From the NCBI GenBank assembly GCA_017472605.1, contig JAFUPV010000002.1, positions 186,001 to 250,000 on the forward strand: DNA of 64,000 nt. Direction: 5' to 3'. Positions 25,036-32,682 of the stretch are shown in pieces (positions within the stretch are counted from its first letter, which is position 1; each line of letters opens with the position of its first letter). The position numbers and the translations under genes are program-made. The DNA is from Lachnospiraceae bacterium (GTDB lineage: Bacteria; Bacillota; Clostridia; Lachnospirales; Lachnospiraceae). Under the pieces are notes generated by a model. The model did not search any database. It was given only the letters and a program-made list of their open reading frames with translations, and was not told where the DNA came from.

Positions 25036-26343
25036 TTACTCCACTGCCTGAAATGCCTCTTCCAGATCCTCAATGATATCATCAATGTTTTCAGTACCAA
25101 TGGAAAGGCGGATAGTATTCGGCTTAATGCCCTGATCCAGCAGCTCTTCTTCTGTGCACTGGCTGTGTGTGGTGGTTGCCGGATGGATAACCAGGGACTT
25201 CACATCAGCGACATTTGCCAGCAGTGAGAAAATTTCCAGGTTATCGATGAAGTCCTGCGCTTTCTTCGCGTCTCCTTTGATCTCAAAGGTGAAGATGGAG
25301 CCGCCGCCGTTGGGGAAATATTTCTGATACAGCGCCTGCTGCTTCGGATCGCTGCTGACTGACGGGTGGTTTACTTTTTCTACCTGCGGATGGTTCTGCA
25401 GATACTTCGCAACCTTCAGCGCATTTTCCACATGGCGTTCCACGCGAAGGGACAGCGTCTCCAGTCCCTGAAGGAAGAGGAACGCATGGAACGGAGACAG
25501 CGTTGCTCCCGTGTCGCGAAGCAGAATCGCACGGATCTTGGTGACGAAAGCTGCTGCGCCCACTGCTTTGGTGAAGCTGATTCCATGGTAGCTTGGATTC
25601 GGCTCTGTCAAAGACGGGAATTTGCCGGAAGCTTCCCAGTCAAACTTGCCGCTGTCAATGATCACGCCGCCGATGGTGGTTCCATGGCCGCCAATGAACT
25701 TGGTTGCGGAATGAACAACGATGTCTGCGCCATATTCAATCGGACGCACCAGATACGGTGTGGCAAACGTGTTGTCAACAACCAGCGGAATTTTGTATTC
25801 ATGGGCAATCGCTGCCACTGCTTCGATGTCCACCACCTCGGAATTGGGATTGCCCAGCGTCTCGATGAAGATTGCCTTTGTGTTTTCCTGCACTGCGGCA
25901 CGGATCTCGTCCTCGTTGAAGATGTCAACGAAGGTCGCCTTGATTCCGTACTGAGGAAGGGTGTGCTGCAGCAGGTTGAAGGAACCGCCGTAAATGTTCT
26001 TTGCCGCTACGATGTGATCGCCGTTTTGAGCCAGATTCTGGATGGTATAGGAAATTGCGGCTGCGCCGGAGGCTACCGCAAGAGCTGCCACACCGCCTTC
26101 CAGAGCTGCAATTCGTTTTTCAAACACATCCTCGGTCGGATTGGTCAGACGGCCGTAGATGTTTCCTGCGTCACTGAGTCCGAAACGGGCTGCCGCATGG
26201 GCACTGTTGCGGAACACATAGGAACTGGTCTGATAGATCGGGACTGCCCTCGCATCCGTCACCGGATCCGGACTTTCCTGTCCGACATGAAGCTGCAATG
26301 TTTCAAACTTTAACTGTCTTTCTTCCCTTGTCTTCTTAGCCAT
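25036..26343 (-). CDS. metY: O-acetylhomoserine sulfhydrylase (aminocarboxypropyltransferase)
   Basis: A 435-residue PLP enzyme of the Cys/Met metabolism group. It joins O-acetylhomoserine with sulfide (or methanethiol) to give homocysteine (or methionine). Landmarks are LQLHVGQESPDPVTDARAVP, the GIYGRLTNPT-like NIYGRLTNPTEDVFEKR, ASGAAAISYT, and VVHSATKFIGGHGTTIGG with the PLP Lys near residue 214. The ~45-residue extra loop before FLFLQGLETLSLR and the total length favour MetY over the ~380-residue cystathionine enzymes. The ATG at 26343 opens MAKKTREERQLKFETLQLH. An upstream promoter overlaps a perfect dyad at 26470-26488. A LysR gene lies just upstream on the same strand, and luxS is 2 kb away. 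Confidence 0.93.
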   Translation of the reverse strand: MAKKTREERQLKFETLQLHVGQESPDPVTDARAVPIYQTSSYVFRNSAHAAARFGLSDAGNIYGRLTNPTEDVFEKRIAALEGGVAALAVASGAAAISYTIQNLAQNGDHIVAAKNIYGGSFNLLQHTLPQYGIKATFVDIFNEDEIRAAVQENTKAIFIETLGNPNSEVVDIEAVAAIAHEYKIPLVVDNTFATPYLVRPIEYGADIVVHSATKFIGGHGTTIGGVIIDSGKFDWEASGKFPSLTEPNPSYHGISFTKAVGAAAFVTKIRAILLRDTGATLSPFHAFLFLQGLETLSLRVERHVENALKVAKYLQNHPQVEKVNHPSVSSDPKQQALYQKYFPNGGGSIFTFEIKGDAKKAQDFIDNLEIFSLLANVADVKSLVIHPATTTHSQCTEEELLDQGIKPNTIRLSIGTENIDDIIEDLEEAFQAVE

Positions 26344-26452
26344 ATGATGAATCCTCCTCTATTTTCCTGTTCCCCGCAGCCCATTCACTGACCGGAATCT
26401 TTTTCTTTGCCTTCTGTTATCTTTCATTTATTTCCTATCTATTTACAAGGTT

Positions 26453-26488
26453 ATTTTAGCAAAGAAATGAGCGAATGTCCAATTCGCT
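26453..26488 (-). promoter_or_regulatory. metY promoter overlapped by a 19-bp dyad
   Basis: On the minus strand TTGGAC (26477-26482) and TAAAAT (26453-26458) are 18 bases apart. The perfect inverted repeat AGCGAAT-N5-ATTCGCT (26470-26488) is centred on the -35 box, where a repressor would block RNA polymerase. Confidence 0.65.
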
Positions 26489-26502
26489 TTTGTTAGAGTT
26501 GG

Positions 26503-27411
26503 TTATAGGTTTTTCCTATAGCATTTTTTCAGCTCTTCCAGATATTTCTTTCCCAGCGGACTGACTGCCATTCCCTTTCTGGAAACATAGCCGATCATCA
26601 TGATCTCGTCGGAATCCAGCGGAATTGCCAGATATTCATTTCCATTTAGTTCCTCGCTGATGATTCCGGAGCAAAGGGTATATCCGTTCAGACCGATCAT
26701 CAGATTCAGCATGGTAGCCCGGTCATTGGCTTTGATCATCCGGGGATATTCATAGGTACTGAGAACCTCCTCAGCAAAATAGAAAGAATTTACATCGCCC
26801 TGCTCAAAGGACAGGCAGGGATAGTCTTTGAGCTGTTCCAGCCGGATCACCGGTTCCGATGCCAGCGGATGCCCTTTCCAGAGGTAGACATAGGTACGGC
26901 AGGGGAACAGCGGGGTAAATTCCAGACCGTCCTCGCTGATCAGCTTCGTCAGAACCTTCCGGTTAAAGTCGTTCATGTAAAGGATTCCCAGCTCGCTGCG
27001 GAACTCCCGGACATCCTTAATCACCTCGCCGGTTCTTGTCTCCCGCACCGCGAATTCATATTCATCCATGCCGAACTGCTGCACCATTTCGATGAAAGCT
27101 TTCACCGCAAAGGAATAGTGCTGCATGGATACGCCGAATTTCTTTTTCTGCTCCCGCTTGTAAATATAGCGGTCCTCCATCAGCTCGTACTGCTCCATGA
27201 CCTGTCTGGCATAGCCAAGAAACTCACTGCCCTCCGGTGTGATCTGAATTCCCCGGCTGGTGCGGGTGAACAGCTGGATGCCTGCCTCCTCCTCCAGTTC
27301 GCGGATGCTGCCGGAAAGGCTGGGCTGTGTGATGAAAAGCTTTTTGGCAGCCTCATTCATTGAGCCGGAATTGGCTACCTCAATTACATATTTCAACTGA
27401 TGTAATGTCAT
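26503..27411 (-). CDS. LysR-family transcriptional regulator
   Basis: The 302-residue protein has the LysR winged helix at 1-60 (MTLHQLKYVIEVANSGSMNE, AAKKLFITQPSLSGSIRELE) and a periplasmic-binding-like effector domain from ~90. It lies 160 bases upstream of metY in the same direction. LysR members such as CysB or MetR regulate sulfur assimilation, and the effector domain here could bind a sulfur-metabolism intermediate such as O-acetylserine or homocysteine. That link is inference from position only. The stop overlaps a small TATAGG/CCTATA hairpin at 26505-26521. The start is the ATG at 27411, giving the standard family N-terminus. Confidence 0.92.
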   Translation of the reverse strand: MTLHQLKYVIEVANSGSMNEAAKKLFITQPSLSGSIRELEEEAGIQLFTRTSRGIQITPEGSEFLGYARQVMEQYELMEDRYIYKREQKKKFGVSMQHYSFAVKAFIEMVQQFGMDEYEFAVRETRTGEVIKDVREFRSELGILYMNDFNRKVLTKLISEDGLEFTPLFPCRTYVYLWKGHPLASEPVIRLEQLKDYPCLSFEQGDVNSFYFAEEVLSTYEYPRMIKANDRATMLNLMIGLNGYTLCSGIISEELNGNEYLAIPLDSDEIMMIGYVSRKGMAVSPLGKKYLEELKKCYRKNL

Positions 27412-27466
27412 ATGCTGTCATTCCCCCTGTTGTTATTTTCTCTGCTTCCAAAAATCGGATTCCCGC

Positions 27467-28366
27467 TTAATGCCCCGCCCCGTTTTTAACAATTTCCTCT
27501 ATCATATACTGATAAATTGCCCGGCAGGTCTCGTAATTATAGTGAAGTCCGTCCAGTGTTCCAAACTGACCGGAATCCATGCCGCTCTTGATGAAGGAAT
27601 AGGTGTCAATTACATGAACCGCAGGATGCAGCTTCGTTTTCAGAACTGCGTTGAAGCTTTCCACCGCCGGGTTATTCTCTGCCCAATTTCCGTCGCACGG
27701 TCCGATCGTCATGTAATAAACAGGAACACCAAAGGACAGTCCTGCGCCGTTGATATAGTTCACATAGCTTTCCACCCTGGCCAGGTCATTGACGCCAAAC
27801 CAGACAACGAACACGGAATTTTCCTGAAGAAGAGAAACGCTTCTGGCCAGTCCATATACCTCCAGCCACGCATAGCCTTCGCCGCCCTTTGCCACAAACG
27901 TTGTATTCTCGAAGTTTGCCCAGTGCTCCGGGCCGATGTGATAGAACAGGTGAGCCGGAAATTCCTGGGCGCTGTAGTTCATGGAACAGTAAAGTCCCAC
28001 GGTTCGTGAATCGCCCATCACAATGACATGGGGCGTTTCCTGCTTTTGTCCGGCTCCGTCGGAAATAATGTTCACAGACACGGGCTCGGCAGTCGCCTTC
28101 TCCGGCTCTGGAAGTGCGTTTGGCGCAGTCTGCTCCTCTTCGGAAGACGGCTGCTGACTCTGCGCCGTTTCCGGCAGCTTCACAGAATCGCTCACGCGCT
28201 CCCCCTGATCCGATAACGGTTCTGTCACTGTTATCAAATCTGTTGTCTGATCTGTTACCTGTTCTTCCTCCTGCTCCAGCTTCCGGATCCGTCCGACCAC
28301 GTCCACCCCTGCTGCCACCAGCATAATGATCAATATGGAACAAACAACACTAATAATCCACTTCAT
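27467..28366 (-). CDS. Membrane-anchored SGNH/GDSL-type hydrolase
   Basis: A single N-terminal membrane helix (IISVVCSILIIMLVAAGVDV) is followed by a low-complexity linker rich in Glu, Pro, Gln and Ser (~35-105) and an SGNH-fold domain. The nucleophile block is VIVMGDSRTVGL, the oxyanion block VVWFGVNDLA, and the C-terminal catalytic pair DGLHY. The enzyme probably acts as an outside esterase or deacetylase on cell-wall sugars or exopolysaccharide, but its substrate is not known. It lies between luxS and the LysR gene with gaps of 55-138 bases. Two imperfect 33-bp repeats separate it from luxS. Opposite-strand frames over the linker are shadows. Confidence 0.82.
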   Translation of the reverse strand: MKWIISVVCSILIIMLVAAGVDVVGRIRKLEQEEEQVTDQTTDLITVTEPLSDQGERVSDSVKLPETAQSQQPSSEEEQTAPNALPEPEKATAEPVSVNIISDGAGQKQETPHVIVMGDSRTVGLYCSMNYSAQEFPAHLFYHIGPEHWANFENTTFVAKGGEGYAWLEVYGLARSVSLLQENSVFVVWFGVNDLARVESYVNYINGAGLSFGVPVYYMTIGPCDGNWAENNPAVESFNAVLKTKLHPAVHVIDTYSFIKSGMDSGQFGTLDGLHYNYETCRAIYQYMIEEIVKNGAGH

Positions 28367-28406
28367 TCAACTGCCCTGCCTGCTTCCCGCGTTTTTTCCT
28401 GCTGTT

Positions 28407-28472
28407 TCCGCATCCTGCGAATTCAAATTTCCTGCAGTTCCTGTATCCTGTGAATTCACGTTCCTGCGATTT
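28407..28472. repeat. Two-copy 33-bp tandem repeat between luxS and SGNH gene
   Basis: Copies 28407-28439 and 28440-28472 share ATCCTG-GAATTCA and TTCCTGC words in register (period 33). They are in the luxS-SGNH gap on the minus strand. No function is evident. Confidence 0.55.
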
Positions 28473-28503
28473 CTGTTTCCCGCGGCACACTGCCGCATAT
28501 CTC

Positions 28504-28968
28504 TCATTCCAGATAAGTCATCTTCGATTCTTCCCAGTTTTCCAGAACCTTTTTCATGTCAGCTGCAATCTCCTTTGCCCCTGCCAGATCATGTTCCAGA
28601 TAGTTTCCGCATTCTGCCGGGGCAGCCGTGCCGGGAATCTGTCCTTCAAACTGCAGAACAAAATCCAGTGTCTCCTTCACCAGCGCCAGCGCACGCGCAT
28701 GGGAAATTGCATCGCGTACCAGGAAGTAAAAGCCGGTGCGGCAGCCCATCGGTCCCACATAGATGATGTTGTCGGAATACTCTGTATTTCTGACGTAGGT
28801 TGCAAACAGATGCTCAAAGGTGTGCATAACCGGATTTGCAAGATAGTCTCCCTGATTCGGTTTCTTCATACGGATATCATAGGTAACGACATCGCCGTCA
28901 ATGCGTGAAATGTACATTCCCTTTTCCAGAATATCGTGATTTACAGTAAAGCTTGTAATTAATTTCAT
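28504..28968 (-). CDS. luxS: S-ribosylhomocysteine lyase
   Basis: LuxS cleaves S-ribosylhomocysteine to homocysteine and DPD, the precursor of autoinducer 2, as part of the activated-methyl cycle. The 154-residue length is typical. The metal site HTFEH (residues 49-53), the catalytic Cys in VGPMGCRTGFY (near 76) and the third ligand in AECGNYLEHDL are all present. The correct start is the ATG at 28968 (MKLITSFTVNHD), after GGGAGG; the longer upstream frame is not needed. It is near metY and its LysR gene, which fits homocysteine recycling. The same-strand SGNH gene follows after 137 bases. Confidence 0.95.
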   Translation of the reverse strand: MKLITSFTVNHDILEKGMYISRIDGDVVTYDIRMKKPNQGDYLANPVMHTFEHLFATYVRNTEYSDNIIYVGPMGCRTGFYFLVRDAISHARALALVKETLDFVLQFEGQIPGTAAPAECGNYLEHDLAGAKEIAADMKKVLENWEESKMTYLE

Positions 28969-29087
28969 ATCAGTCCTCCCATTTTCTTCATGTAGTTCAA
29001 CTGGAATGATTCCACCGGTTCTTTCAAACAAAAGAAGCCTGCAAAAAGCAGCCGGCGGCCATCCGCAGTTATGTCTTGTCTTCCCGC

Positions 29088-30722
29088 TTACAAAACAGGA
29101 AAAATAATCTCCAGCTCGGAATCCGGTGTTCCTCCTGATATACCAGGCGCTGCCGATTGAGCCGGTGACGTCTCATCGCCCGAATTCTCTGATGACATTC
29201 CGGCTCCCGGCTTCTCCGATAACGATTCGGCTCCCGGGGCTTCCGGCGGCACTCCGATTCCCGATTCTTCCGACGGCATTCCGGCTCCCGGGGCTTCCGA
29301 TGGCATTCCGGCTCCCGGGGCTTCCGATGGCATTCCGGCTTCCGGGGCTTCCGATGGCATTCCGGCTTCCGGGGCTTCCGATGGCATTCCGGCTCCCGGG
29401 GCTTCCGATAACGATCCGATTCCCGGTTCTTCCTGAACCGGCGCCGCCGTTGTCGCCGGGACATCCTCCGGATAAAAGTGGAAGTATGCCTTTCCTCCCG
29501 TCATTCCGCCCCGCGCCGCAGCCATTTCGCTGACCGTTACCAGCTGGTATCCCATGCTGATCAGCTCCGGTATCATGATCCTTGATGCCGTAAGCATTGC
29601 CGCCACCGGGTCATGCATCAGAATAATCGATCCGTCTCTTACTCCTGCACGGATTTTTTCGCAGATGATGTTCGGATCCTGATGCTGCCAGTCCAGTGTA
29701 TCAATGGACCACATGATCACCGGATATCCCTTATCAAGCGCAGCCATCCGCGCAAGGGAAGCTGCATCATGCTCACCTGTGGGCGGGCGCACCGTTGCGG
29801 GCCGCTCTCCTGTTGCCGACTCCACCAGGTCACTGAGTCCGATGATCTGAATGTAGCTTTCGCTCTCACTGAGCTTTGAAATCACATAATGGTCATACGT
29901 ATGATTTCCAAACTCGGATCCCTGTTTCGCAATCAGCTGCAGACGATCCTGATAATGAACCGCTTTCTTTCCGATCACATAAAACGTCGCCAGACTGTCG
30001 TTTTCCGTGAGACAGGCCAGAAGCTCATCAATATATTGACCCGGACCATCATCATAGGTCAGAGCAACCATCGGCTGATTCGCGTCAATGGTGCGGATAA
30101 ATTTTCCGGAAGTTCCATAGTTATAGACCACACCGTCAATCAGGTGACAGCCGACACGAAGACGCCCGTCTTCCTCCGCCCATCCCTTTTTTCCATCCGC
30201 AAACGTCACTTCTCCGCTTGCCAGCGTTCCATCTGCCTCAAAAAAATACAGATTTCCATCTGCCCGGCGGGCTGTCGTATTCAGATACTGCTTTCCATCC
30301 TCCGTGAACATCAGCAGTTCACCGGCTTCATCCACATATTCACCGGTTACCCGGTCTCCATTCTCCAGAAACAGGTAACGAAAGCCTTCGATTACATGAA
30401 ATCCGGTCAGCAGGTATCCATCGGTTCCGCAGTAACCGACCGACCCGTCCGGATCTGTATACCATCCCTGCGCCGGCGCTCCTGCGGAGTCTGTGCGATA
30501 CAAGTCCTCCACATGGGGTTCCGACTGTGCTCCATTTCCATCCAATCCGGACTCTGTACCATTTTCAATCAGCACACGTTCCGATCCTTCTTCTGCATCT
30601 GTCATTCGTTCATTTGCTCCATCAGTTACCTTTTCCGGAACCGTCGGACCGGAATCCCCGATTCCGCAGCCTGACAGCAGAAGAAAAACAGACAGTATCG
30701 CTGCCAGATTTTTTCTTTTCAT
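29088..30722 (-). CDS. Lipoprotein polysaccharide deacetylase with cell-wall-binding repeats
   Basis: From the ATG at 30722 the protein begins with a lipoprotein signal (lipobox LLSGC). Next come choline-binding-type repeats (GWYTDPDGSVGYCGTDGYLL, then NGDRVTGEYVDEAGELLMF and similar, ~60-180). The NodB deacetylase domain follows (~190-390) with TYDDGP (metal/catalytic Asp), HTYDH (metal His), RPPTGEHD, SIDTLDW and ILMHD. The tail (~430-515) has nine 9-residue units such as EAPGAGMPS. It should remove N-acetyl groups from peptidoglycan or another surface sugar polymer at the cell surface. The tail units are coded by a 27-bp tandem repeat. Total ~544 residues. Confidence 0.88.
   Translation of the reverse strand: MKRKNLAAILSVFLLLSGCGIGDSGPTVPEKVTDGANERMTDAEEGSERVLIENGTESGLDGNGAQSEPHVEDLYRTDSAGAPAQGWYTDPDGSVGYCGTDGYLLTGFHVIEGFRYLFLENGDRVTGEYVDEAGELLMFTEDGKQYLNTTARRADGNLYFFEADGTLASGEVTFADGKKGWAEEDGRLRVGCHLIDGVVYNYGTSGKFIRTIDANQPMVALTYDDGPGQYIDELLACLTENDSLATFYVIGKKAVHYQDRLQLIAKQGSEFGNHTYDHYVISKLSESESYIQIIGLSDLVESATGERPATVRPPTGEHDAASLARMAALDKGYPVIMWSIDTLDWQHQDPNIICEKIRAGVRDGSIILMHDPVAAMLTASRIMIPELISMGYQLVTVSEMAAARGGMTGGKAYFHFYPEDVPATTAAPVQEEPGIGSLSEAPGAGMPSEAPEAGMPSEAPEAGMPSEAPGAGMPSEAPGAGMPSEESGIGVPPEAPGAESLSEKPGAGMSSENSGDETSPAQSAAPGISGGTPDSELEIIFPVL
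29194..29436. repeat. 27-bp tandem repeat coding the deacetylase tail
   Basis: Nine in-frame 27-bp units; the five at 29275, 29302, 29329, 29356 and 29383 are nearly identical (GGCATTCCGGCTCCCGGGGC..). The outer units are degenerate. The length is a multiple of three, so copy changes would lengthen or shorten the surface linker without a frameshift. Confidence 0.9.
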
Positions 30723-30773
30723 AACATCAACTCCTACTCCAAATCGTATGCAGACGATAATTTCCCATTTACT

Positions 30774-30801
30774 ATCATACCACGGATTTTGCAAATAACA
30801 A
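30774..30801 (-). promoter_or_regulatory. Probable promoter of the deacetylase gene
   Basis: On the minus strand TTGTTA (30796-30801) and TATGAT (30774-30779) are 16 bases apart, 52 bases before the ATG at 30722. Confidence 0.5.
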
Positions 30802-30902
30802 CTCGAAATATGTAACTTTTTTTGATCGCATTTGTCGCACCGCAGCCGATTCTGCCAGTGGAAAGCTGTTTCACAGGGAAACCTTTCAAATTTTCCATGA
30901 GA

Positions 30903-30972
30903 TAAAAACCGCTGCTACAACAGGAGACAAGCGGAGCAGTAAGCCCCATTTTTCTCCCGCATAACAGCGGTT
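30903..30972 (-). terminator. Probable terminator after the amidase gene
   Basis: AACCGCTG (30907-30914) pairs with CAGCGGTT (30965-30972). On the minus strand TTTTTATC follows the second arm. The loop is long (~50 bases) and the stem short, so the call is moderate. The 325-base gap 30723-31047 holds this, the deacetylase promoter and repeat copy 2. Confidence 0.55.
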
Positions 30973-30980
30973 CTGATCAT

Positions 30981-31016
30981 TTATACATCCAGGCAAACAT
31001 GCAAGTGACACGTCCG
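30981..31016. repeat. Dispersed 36-bp repeat, copy 2
   Basis: It contains AACATGCAAGTGACACGT and matches 17073-17108 at about 30 of 36 positions. It lies 32 bases past the amidase stop. Confidence 0.55.
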
Positions 31017-31047
31017 TCGAATTTACGCAGGTTTCCTCTGGTTCGTT

Positions 31048-32463
31048 TTACTGTGTGATCGTATACTTTCCAAGAAGGCAGGCTTTCATCATCGAAAAGT
31101 CCAGAATATCCACGCTTTCGTCGTTATTCAGGTCGGCAGCCTCAAACTCGGCAGTCGCCAGATCAGAACGTCCCAGCAGATAGCTCTTCATAATGGAAAA
31201 ATCAAACACGTTTGCAATTGCATCCTGATTCAGATCACCGTAGATAACAAGCAGGCAGCGTGCCAGCTCTGCCCCGGTCTCCGGATCGGTCAGAACAAGC
31301 TCCATTCCTGTTCCTGCCGCAGCATCGCTGCTGCATGCCGTTCCATTTCTATCCACCAGCACGCGGTTCATTGTCCCTCCGGTCTGAATTCCATCCAGAA
31401 ACTGCGCGGCAGTCGTTCCCGGTACAATTCCGCTGATCAGAATCCTTCCATCCTTCACCTGAAGCGTTTTTCCGACAGCCTCTGCACAACGGTTTCCAAT
31501 CACAATCCGGCTTCCGTCAATTTCCACCTGATCCGAAACTGCCGCATCTGTCTCCGGCTGAGACGGACTGCCCTCCGGTGACGTAGGTTCCGGCTCCGTG
31601 GTTTCCGGTGATGTGCTCTCCGGTGATGTGCTCTCCGGTGATGTGGTTTCCGGTGACGTGCTCTCCGGCGCGGTCGCTTCCGGTACGGTCGTTTCCGGCG
31701 CGATCGTTTCCGGTACGGTCGTTTCCGGCGCAGTGGTCTCCGGCTGCTTTTTACTCAATCCAAAATACTGTGCAATGCCCGTCGCGTTGGCAATACCAAG
31801 CTGCTTTCTTCCATACTCAGTACTGCACAGAGTCCGGTCAATGGAATTGGGATTATCCATGAAGCAGCTCTCGATGATGATACTCGGCATGTTCATGGAT
31901 GCACCATGGCGATTGATTGCATAGTAGTCAAGAGCTGCACCCGTATTCGGATCAAAATAGGTGGGACTCTTTGTTGTAATACAGCCATTATTGGTCAGTC
32001 CAAGGGCTGCCAGTTGATTCAGAATCAGATTGCCCATCGCCACACTCTGTGCATGGATGTTGGGCTGGAACGAGACAAACGCCATCGAGCCGCTGGCTGC
32101 GCGATTCTCAGACGCATTCAGATGGATGCTGACAAGAAAAGCGGCCCCTGCATCAACGGCTTTCTGAACACGGAGGCGCAGATCTTCTTTCAATCCCGTG
32201 GCCAGATGCGTGTCGCTGGTTCTTGTCATAATAACCGTAACCCCTTCATAGGTTTCCAGCTCCTCTTTACAATACATGGCAATATTCAGATTCATTTCCT
32301 GCTCATAGGGCAGTCCGGGCACCACGCATCCGCAGTGGATACCGCCATGTCCTGGATCAAGAACTACAATCACGTCACTTGCTTTTGCATCCTGCGCCGG
32401 AACCACACACAATCCAAGCACCATCACAATCGCAAGAACTACTGCGCTGACTTTTCGCTTCAT
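31048..32463 (-). CDS. Secreted N-acetylmuramoyl-L-alanine amidase with dockerin-like tail
   Basis: From the ATG at 32463 (after GGGAGGATATT) there is a signal peptide ending near QDAKA and an Amidase_3 domain (~35-225). Its zinc ligands lie in LDPGHGG, a Glu in YEQEMNLN, and the SIHLNAS His; this enzyme cuts peptide stems from peptidoglycan. Then comes a Pro-Glu-Thr/Ser linker of 5-residue units (PETTV, PESTS; ~230-290), a ~100-residue beta domain, and a C-terminal dockerin-like pair of EF-type loops (GDLNQDAIANVFDFS and ADLNNDESVDILDFS). Dockerins bind cohesins in multi-enzyme surface complexes, which is unusual for an amidase. Total ~471 residues. Expressed alone. Confidence 0.88.
   Translation of the reverse strand: MKRKVSAVVLAIVMVLGLCVVPAQDAKASDVIVVLDPGHGGIHCGCVVPGLPYEQEMNLNIAMYCKEELETYEGVTVIMTRTSDTHLATGLKEDLRLRVQKAVDAGAAFLVSIHLNASENRAASGSMAFVSFQPNIHAQSVAMGNLILNQLAALGLTNNGCITTKSPTYFDPNTGAALDYYAINRHGASMNMPSIIIESCFMDNPNSIDRTLCSTEYGRKQLGIANATGIAQYFGLSKKQPETTAPETTVPETIAPETTVPEATAPESTSPETTSPESTSPESTSPETTEPEPTSPEGSPSQPETDAAVSDQVEIDGSRIVIGNRCAEAVGKTLQVKDGRILISGIVPGTTAAQFLDGIQTGGTMNRVLVDRNGTACSSDAAAGTGMELVLTDPETGAELARCLLVIYGDLNQDAIANVFDFSIMKSYLLGRSDLATAEFEAADLNNDESVDILDFSMMKACLLGKYTITQ
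31597..31744. repeat. 15-bp tandem repeat coding the amidase Pro-Glu-Thr linker
   Basis: About ten units of 15 bp (GGTGATGTGCTCTCC and relatives such as GGTACGGTCGTTTCC) code successive PE(T/S)T(A/V/S) units. All keep the frame, so the linker can vary in length. Confidence 0.85.
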
Positions 32464-32500
32464 AATATCCTCCCTGTCCTCCTTGTGATCCGCACCGGAG

Positions 32501-32584
32501 GCTGATTCCTGCAGCCTGACGATACGATTCCGCTGGCCGATTCCTGCAGCCTGACGATCCGATTCCGCGGACTGAATCCTGCAC
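32501..32584. repeat. 35-bp tandem repeat upstream of the amidase gene
   Basis: Copies 32501-32535 and 32536-32570 differ at about three positions (core GATTCCTGCAGCCTGACGAT), with a partial third copy to 32584. They lie 38-121 bases upstream of the amidase ATG, across its leader or promoter region. Confidence 0.8.
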
Positions 32585-32585
32585 A

Positions 32586-32623
32586 AACGGGTACATTACA
32601 GTTCACAACTGTAACGCACCCGT
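32586..32623 (-). terminator. Hairpin between aminotransferase and amidase genes
   Basis: AACGGGT and TACAGTT pair with AACTGTA and ACCCGTT across a bulged stem. On the minus strand only TTTG follows, so termination of the aminotransferase operon here is plausible but weak. Confidence 0.5.
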
Positions 32624-32682
32624 TAGATAAAATACCATAATATAGAAGAAAAAGCAAGCAGTATGTACCTTGTCTCAGTCAT

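Noticed and set aside
28326..28908. Plus-strand frames across luxS and its gap
   Set aside because: They overlap the well-supported luxS gene antisense and show no family match.
29069..29533. Open frames on both strands over the 27-bp repeat
   Set aside because: A 27-bp repeat is a multiple of three and keeps several frames open; only the deacetylase frame has a domain and signal sequence.
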